A DNA stretch of 64,000 nt from Streptomyces sp. HD (GTDB lineage Bacteria > Actinomycetota > Actinomycetes > Streptomycetales > Streptomycetaceae). Location: assembly GCF_028369295.1 (NCBI RefSeq), contig NZ_JAQMYP010000032.1:51747-115746 (forward strand), written 5' to 3'. This document shows, one piece after another, positions 59,782 to 64,000 of the stretch. Under the pieces are notes generated by a model that was not told the origin of the DNA, did no database searches, and saw only the letters and a program-made list of their open reading frames with translations. Numbering within the stretch: position 1 is the first letter of the stretch; the number at the start of each line of letters is the position of its first letter. A program made the translations under genes and the position numbers.

Positions 59782-60687
59782 ATGGACACTCTCTCGTTCG
59801 AAGACCGCGTTGTCGTGGTCACCGGTGCCGGACGCGGTATCGGCCGGGCGCATTCGCTGCTGCTGGCCGCGCGCGGCGCCGGTGTCGTCGTCGCCGACCT
59901 CGGGGCCCGCGTCGACGGCTCCGGCGTGGCCGGCGACGACCCCGCGATCGACGTCGTCGCCGAGATCCTTGCGGCGGGCGGGAAGGCCGTCGCGTGCCGG
60001 GCCGACGTGTCCACCGAGAGCGGGGCCGCGACGGTCGTCGACACTGCCGTCAAGGAGTTCGGCAGGCTCGACGCGGTCATCAACAACGCCGGCATCGTGC
60101 GCACCGCCCCCTTCGCGGACGTCCCGGCCGAGGAGTACCAGCGCCACCTCGACGTGCACTTCTTCGGCTCGCTGTTCGTGTGCCGTGCCGCATGGCCCCA
60201 CCTGATCGCCTCGGGCTCCGGTCGAGTGGTCAACACCGTCTCCGCGGCGATGCTCGGCAACCCGCTGATGACGCACTACGGCAGCTCCAAGGGCGCGGTC
60301 TTCGCACTCACCCGCAACCTGGCCCTGGAGGGTGCCGAGCACGGCATCCTCGTCAACTCCCTGGCACCCGGCGCCGGTACCCGCATGGCCGAGAGCTCCG
60401 CCGACTCGCTGTCACCCGAAGTAATGGAGTACATGCGGACCCAGCTCCTGCCCGAGCACGTGGCGCCTGTGGCCGCCTACCTGGTCCACCCCTCCTGCCG
60501 GGTGACCGGCGAGGTCTTCAACGCCGCGGGCGGAGGCGTCAGCCGCACGGCTGTCATCACCACCCAGGGCATCCACGAAACCGACCTGACCATCGAGACG
60601 GTGGCCGAACGGTTCGACGAGGTCATGGCCCTCACCCCCCAAGCACAACCGGAGTTGGTCGGCGCACCGCATCCCCACACCGACTGA
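59782..60687 (+). CDS. SDR-family oxidoreductase (MFE-2/hydroxyacyl-CoA dehydrogenase-like)
   Basis: A 301-residue SDR: TGAGRGIGRAHSLLLAARGA near residue 14, NNAG, Ser in NTVSAAM, YGSSK, and a long C-terminal part with HPSCRVTGEVFNAAGGGVSR. The GRAHS and EVF/AGGG features match the 3-hydroxyacyl-CoA dehydrogenase part of bacterial multifunctional enzyme type 2 homologues used in sterol side-chain beta-oxidation. This family link is by motif. It precedes the P450 by 31 nt. Confidence 0.9.
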   Translation: MDTLSFEDRVVVVTGAGRGIGRAHSLLLAARGAGVVVADLGARVDGSGVAGDDPAIDVVAEILAAGGKAVACRADVSTESGAATVVDTAVKEFGRLDAVINNAGIVRTAPFADVPAEEYQRHLDVHFFGSLFVCRAAWPHLIASGSGRVVNTVSAAMLGNPLMTHYGSSKGAVFALTRNLALEGAEHGILVNSLAPGAGTRMAESSADSLSPEVMEYMRTQLLPEHVAPVAAYLVHPSCRVTGEVFNAAGGGVSRTAVITTQGIHETDLTIETVAERFDEVMALTPQAQPELVGAPHPHTD

Positions 60688-60718
60688 GCCACCCATCCCA
60701 GCCCAACCGGAGAAGCCG

Positions 60719-61945
60719 ATGACCGCATCCACCGACGCCGGCACCGAGTACCCCTTCGGCCCACTGCCCGCCACCGAGGCCGTGGAGCACCTGCGTCGCC
60801 TCCTGGCCGACCGGCCCATGAGCAAGGTCACCATGCCGTACGGCGGCGACATCTGGATCGTGCACCGCAACCGCACGGCACGGCAGCTGCTCGGCGACCC
60901 CCGGTTCGTCCGGGAGCCGTTCCGCACCGGTGAACGGGTCGTACCGTTCTTCGTGCCGTTCCCCGACTTCCTGCGCTCGACGCTGCAGTTCGAGGACCCG
61001 CCCCAGCACACGAAGCTTCGCAAGCTGGCGCAGAAGGCGATCTCGCCCCGGCGGGTCCGGGACATGCGCGATTCCGCCGTGGCCTTCGCGGGCGAGCTGA
61101 TCGACGGAATGCTGGCCCGCGGCGGTGTCCGCGACCTCGTACCCGAGTACGCCCTGTCCCTGCCGATCGAGATGCTCAGCTCCTTGCTGGGCGTGCCCTC
61201 CTCGGACCGGGAGAAGTTCGAGCGGTGGAGCTCCTCCACGCTGTCGGTCGCGGGCAGGAGCGAGGAGGAGATCGCCGCCGATCTCGGAGAGCTCTCGGCC
61301 TACATGACGGATTTGATCGCGAAGCGCCGCGAGGAGCCGCGCGATGATCTGCTCAGCGCTCTGGCGCATGCCCGCGAACGCGACGAGACGCTCACCGATG
61401 CCGAGATCCTCCCCATCGCATTCCTCCTCATCGTCGGCGGATTCGACAACACCGCCACTTTCCTTGCCACCGGGGTCCTGTCGCTGCTGCGCTCCGACGA
61501 CCAGCGCGCGCTGCTGGTGTCCGACCCGGACGGTCTGGCTCCCACCGCCGCGGAGGAGATCCTGCGCCACAGTCAGTGGGCGATCGGATATCCCGTGTTC
61601 GGGGGCGGAGGCCTGGTGCCGTTCGTCGCCACGGAGGACGTCGAGGTGGACGGGCAGCTGATCGCCGCGGGCGAGGCCGTCAGCTTCGACCCCGGTGCCG
61701 TGAACCACGACGCCGAGGTCGTCGAGAATCCCGCACGCTTCGACATCACCAGGACCGACAACCCGCACCTGATGCTCAGCCACGGCCTGCACCACTGCCT
61801 CGGCGCTCCCCTGGCCCGCATGGAGCTGCAGGTGGGCATCGCCGAGCTCTTCAAGCGCATCCCCGGCCTCCACCTGGCCGGCGAGCCGGTGTTCAACCGC
61901 GATGTCCTGACCCAGCCCATGACCAGCCTGCCCGTCACGTGGTGA
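60719..61945 (+). CDS. Cytochrome P450 with atypical haem loop
   Basis: A 408-residue soluble P450. I-helix GGFDNT at 240-245, E280-x-x-R283, haem-ligand Cys360 in LSHGLHHCLG. The usually invariant Phe seven residues before Cys is Leu353 (LMLSHGLHHC), and the motif otherwise keeps Gly356 and His358. The ATG at 60719 has GGAG upstream. It is followed within 14 nt by its ferredoxin and then the reductase, a complete three-component system. It should hydroxylate a hydrophobic intermediate. Confidence 0.93.
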   Translation: MTASTDAGTEYPFGPLPATEAVEHLRRLLADRPMSKVTMPYGGDIWIVHRNRTARQLLGDPRFVREPFRTGERVVPFFVPFPDFLRSTLQFEDPPQHTKLRKLAQKAISPRRVRDMRDSAVAFAGELIDGMLARGGVRDLVPEYALSLPIEMLSSLLGVPSSDREKFERWSSSTLSVAGRSEEEIAADLGELSAYMTDLIAKRREEPRDDLLSALAHARERDETLTDAEILPIAFLLIVGGFDNTATFLATGVLSLLRSDDQRALLVSDPDGLAPTAAEEILRHSQWAIGYPVFGGGGLVPFVATEDVEVDGQLIAAGEAVSFDPGAVNHDAEVVENPARFDITRTDNPHLMLSHGLHHCLGAPLARMELQVGIAELFKRIPGLHLAGEPVFNRDVLTQPMTSLPVTW

Positions 61946-61959
61946 CAGAAGGGAGCACC

Positions 61960-62280
61960 ATGCCCAAAGTGTTCTACACCCAGCCCGACGGCACCGAGCG
62001 GGCCGTGGAGGGCGCGGTCGGCGACTCCGTGATGCAGACCGCCGTACGCAACGGTGTCTCGGGGGTGCTCGGACAGTGCGGGGGCGTGTTGTCCTGTGCG
62101 ACCTGCCACGTCTTCCTGCACGAGCGGAACGCCGAGGACTTCCCGCCGATCAGCGAGGACGAGGACGAGATGCTGGACTGCACCGCCGTCGACCGGCAGG
62201 ACACCTCACGGCTGTCCTGCCAACTCCCCCTTGCCGAGGGACAACACGTCCACGTCACCATCCCGAAGGCGCAGCTGTGA
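61960..62280 (+). CDS. 2Fe-2S ferredoxin
   Basis: 106 residues, adrenodoxin type: CGGVLSCATC and a distal LSCQ provide the four Cys ligands. The ATG at 61960 has GGGAG upstream. The stop overlaps the reductase GTG start in GTGA. It shuttles electrons from the reductase to the P450 just upstream. Confidence 0.94.
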   Translation: MPKVFYTQPDGTERAVEGAVGDSVMQTAVRNGVSGVLGQCGGVLSCATCHVFLHERNAEDFPPISEDEDEMLDCTAVDRQDTSRLSCQLPLAEGQHVHVTIPKAQL

Positions 62281-63551
62281 CCACTGACCGCCGTCTCCTG
62301 ATCGTGGGCGCCGGGCAAGCGGGCGTCCAGACGGCGAGCAGCGCCAGGGAACTCGGCTGGCGAGGACCCATCACCCTCCTCGGCGCCGAACCACACGCGC
62401 CATACGCTCGTCCGCCCCTGTCCAAGGCCTTCCTCAACGGCACGGCAACCGTCGACTCCCTGGCCCTGCGTACGCCGGAGTTCTACGCCGACCACCGCAT
62501 CGACCTGGTTCTGGACGAGCGCGTGGAGCACCTCGACCTGGCGGGCGACGGAACTGGCAGCGCCGTCACCGCCGCCGGCCGTCGGTGGGCCTTCGACCGC
62601 CTGGTCCTCGCCACCGGAGCGGCACCGCGGCGTTTGCCGCTGGAAGGCGCCGATCTTGAGGGAGTGGTCGTGCTGAGAGACCTGCACGACGCGATGTCTC
62701 TCGCTCGCCGTCTCGACGCCGCCGACCACATGGTGGTGGTGGGCGGCGGCTTCGTCGGATTGGAGGTGGCCGCCGCCGCAGTCGCTGCGGGCGTCCGCAC
62801 GACCGTGGTCGAGGCCGCCTCCAGCCTGATGAACCGCGTGGTCAGCCCCGTCACCTCGGAGGTCGTCGAGAGGGCGCACCGGGCCTGCGGGATCCACGTG
62901 CTGACCGGTGTCCGTCCCACCCGTCTCACCGACGACGGCCAGGGCGTCGTCGCGGCTGTGGAGTTGGACAACGGCGTTCGCCTGCCCGCCCGCCTAGTTC
63001 TCGTCGGTGTGGGCGCGGGCCCGCGCGACGACCTCGCCGCGGCAGCGGGCCTGCACTGCCACAACGGGATCGTGGTCGACGACAGGTCACTGGCCTCCGA
63101 CGGTCACACCCTCGCCGTCGGCGACTGCGCGAACCTTCCCGATCCCTCCCCAACTCGCGGGCGCGTGCGGCGCCTCCGCCTGGAAAGCGTCGACAACGCC
63201 GCCGAACAGGCCCGGGCGGCTGCCACGACCTTGGTCGGCCGTCCTCAGCCCTACCGCAGTGTGCCGTGGTTCTGGTCCGACCAGGGCAGCCTGAAGCTGC
63301 AGATCGCGGGCCTGGCCGGACCGGACGACGACGTCATCGTCCGCGCCGGCAAGCGCCCCGGACAGCACACGACGCTGCGCTACCGGGGCCCCGCCCTGGT
63401 CGCCGCCGAATGCATCAACAGCCCCGCCGACTTTCTCGCGGTACGCAAGGCGCTCACCACCGGTACCTCACTGTCGCGAGAAGCCGCTGCGGACACCCGT
63501 ATTACGCTCAAACAGCACCTCAGCACCGCCGTGACCGCCCTGCACCCCTGA
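62277..63551 (+). CDS. Ferredoxin-NAD(P)+ reductase
   Basis: 424 residues: GAGQAG (about 11-16), YARPPLSKAFL, second nucleotide fold GGGFVGLE (about residue 157), and AVGDCANLP near 285; the C-terminal domain with WFWSDQGSLKLQIAG is the ferredoxin-docking part of rhodocoxin-reductase-like enzymes. The GTG start overlaps the ferredoxin stop. It completes the P450 chain. Confidence 0.94.
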   Translation: MTTDRRLLIVGAGQAGVQTASSARELGWRGPITLLGAEPHAPYARPPLSKAFLNGTATVDSLALRTPEFYADHRIDLVLDERVEHLDLAGDGTGSAVTAAGRRWAFDRLVLATGAAPRRLPLEGADLEGVVVLRDLHDAMSLARRLDAADHMVVVGGGFVGLEVAAAAVAAGVRTTVVEAASSLMNRVVSPVTSEVVERAHRACGIHVLTGVRPTRLTDDGQGVVAAVELDNGVRLPARLVLVGVGAGPRDDLAAAAGLHCHNGIVVDDRSLASDGHTLAVGDCANLPDPSPTRGRVRRLRLESVDNAAEQARAAATTLVGRPQPYRSVPWFWSDQGSLKLQIAGLAGPDDDVIVRAGKRPGQHTTLRYRGPALVAAECINSPADFLAVRKALTTGTSLSREAAADTRITLKQHLSTAVTALHP

Positions 63552-63582
63552 CGTCCCCGGTGGTCCCACTCAAGAAGCCTCG

Positions 63583-63802
63583 ATGTCCTACGGTCTTTCA
63601 TCGATCCTCGGCGAGGTACTCCGGAACCCACGAGCCGCAGCCGTGGTGCACAAACGCCTCCCCGGTCTTGAGAACGCGCCGCCCCGGGTGCAGTTCATGC
63701 ACGGCACGCTGCAGCAGGTGGCCGGCTTCATGGAAGGCATCCGGAATGACCGAGCCGCCTGGAAGGCCTTCTTCGCCAAGCTGGCCCCAGTTGCAGAGGA
63801 CG
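63583..63802 (+). pseudogene. Short glycosidase-tail-like ORF, cut by IS256 fragment
   Basis: The frame from the ATG at 63583 reads SSILGEVLRNPRAAAVVHKR then LPGLENAPP and TLQQVAGFMEG. This resembles the small helical tail attached to the second GH3 enzyme (STVGEWFGHP...) and to other actinobacterial glycosidases. Around 63800 homology is replaced by IS256 sequence in the opposite direction, so the natural end is missing. It may have been a free-standing small protein or a detached tail. Confidence 0.4.
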
Positions 63803-64000
63803 CCCCGAACCCATCCAACGCATGGTCCACCGCTTGCGGCCCTTGTCCGTCGGGTCCAGGCTCAGCAGCGCCATGTAGATGCAACTGAGGGCGGCGGCCT
63901 CGTTGGGGAAGTGCCCGCGGGCGCGGACAGACCTGCGGATGCGGGCTTTGACGCTCTCGATCGCGTTCTTGCTTCGGATGACCTTGCGAATCTCGACGTC
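63803..64000 (-). mobile_element. IS256-family (Mutator) transposase C-terminal fragment
   Basis: Read leftwards from the window edge: IRKVIRSKNAIESVKARIRR, VRARGHFPNEAAALSCIYMA, LDPTDKGRKRWTMRWMG. This is the well-conserved C-terminal end of IS256 transposases. After RWMG the homology stops at the junction with the tail-like ORF, a few dozen residues early, so this end of the element is truncated. The remainder lies outside the window. Confidence 0.85.

Noticed and set aside
57714..60260. An 848-codon open frame on the minus strand
   Set aside because: Antisense shadow of the esterase, lactonase and SDR genes caused by high GC; no domain is recognisable.
1..64000. CRISPR arrays, tRNA or rRNA genes, phage structural genes
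   Set aside because: No regularly spaced repeats, cloverleaf sequences, rRNA stretches or phage proteins were seen on either strand.

Overview
The window looks like a chromosomal or large-plasmid accessory region of a Streptomyces or close relative. Supporting signs are very high GC with strong third-position G/C, many GTG starts, frequent ATGA/GTGA stop-start overlaps, a PAS/GAF-SpoIIE-HATPase phosphatase, dense TetR/GntR/IclR regulators, and IS110, IS256, IS4 and ISL3 transposase relics of actinobacterial type. Species cannot be fixed from sequence alone. The region is a mosaic: catabolic blocks are separated by decayed mobile elements.

Block A (1-16.2 kb) is a CoA-dependent aglycone or steroid/terpenoid-type catabolic cassette. 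It holds a ferredoxin reductase (cut by the window edge) and its 2Fe-2S ferredoxin, SDRs, a broken dienelactone hydrolase, a sterol-type P450, and a leftward operon: enoyl-CoA hydratase, an overlapping pair of family III CoA-transferases, Ltp2-like thiolase, DUF35 Zn-ribbon/OB protein, alpha/beta hydrolase, and a third CoA-transferase. A divergent TetR gene and an aldehyde dehydrogenase follow. Three copies of one inverted repeat (core TCAACCGTTTGGTTGA) lie in front of the P450, between the operon and tetR, and in front of the dehydrogenase, so they probably form one TetR regulon. An ISL3 deletion derivative, an IS4 fragment and a Tn3 transposase relic mark seams.

Block B (17-24 kb) is more ordinary Streptomyces content: a 14-TM drug exporter with a TetR gene and operator repeats, a broken XRE-type regulator, a large SpoIIE-type phosphatase, and an HSL-type esterase.

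Block C (24-38.7 kb) is a glycoside-use block: GH78 alpha-L-rhamnosidase, two MFS permeases, two GH3 beta-glucosidases, a TetR regulator, an SDR and an esterase. A shared motif (ACCTAG...CATTCG) occurs upstream of three of its transcription units. Pieces of a second rhamnosidase survive at 37.3-37.8 kb and probably at 44.3 kb.

Block D (39-44.6 kb) has an MMPL exporter divergent from an OmpR-type two-component system, then a dead IS110 element abutting an orphan glycosidase tail.

Block E (44.8-63.6 kb) is a second catabolic block. It contains a VOC protein, SDR, GntR regulator, a translationally coupled pair of acyl-CoA dehydrogenases with a CoA-transferase, TetR and IclR regulators, a Baeyer-Villiger monooxygenase, a crotonase, a frameshifted SnoaL-like gene, a class C beta-lactamase-like esterase, SDRs, an HSL esterase, an SMP-30 lactonase, and a complete P450-ferredoxin-reductase set. 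The GntR gene has a matching palindrome (TTGGATCCAA) at two promoters. The window ends in an IS256-family fragment.

Taken together, the genes suggest uptake and deglycosylation of a rhamnose- and glucose-decorated compound (for example a saponin or steroidal glycoside), then P450/SDR/BVMO/lactonase opening of the aglycone and CoA-linked side-chain or ring degradation. The substrate is inferred, not shown.
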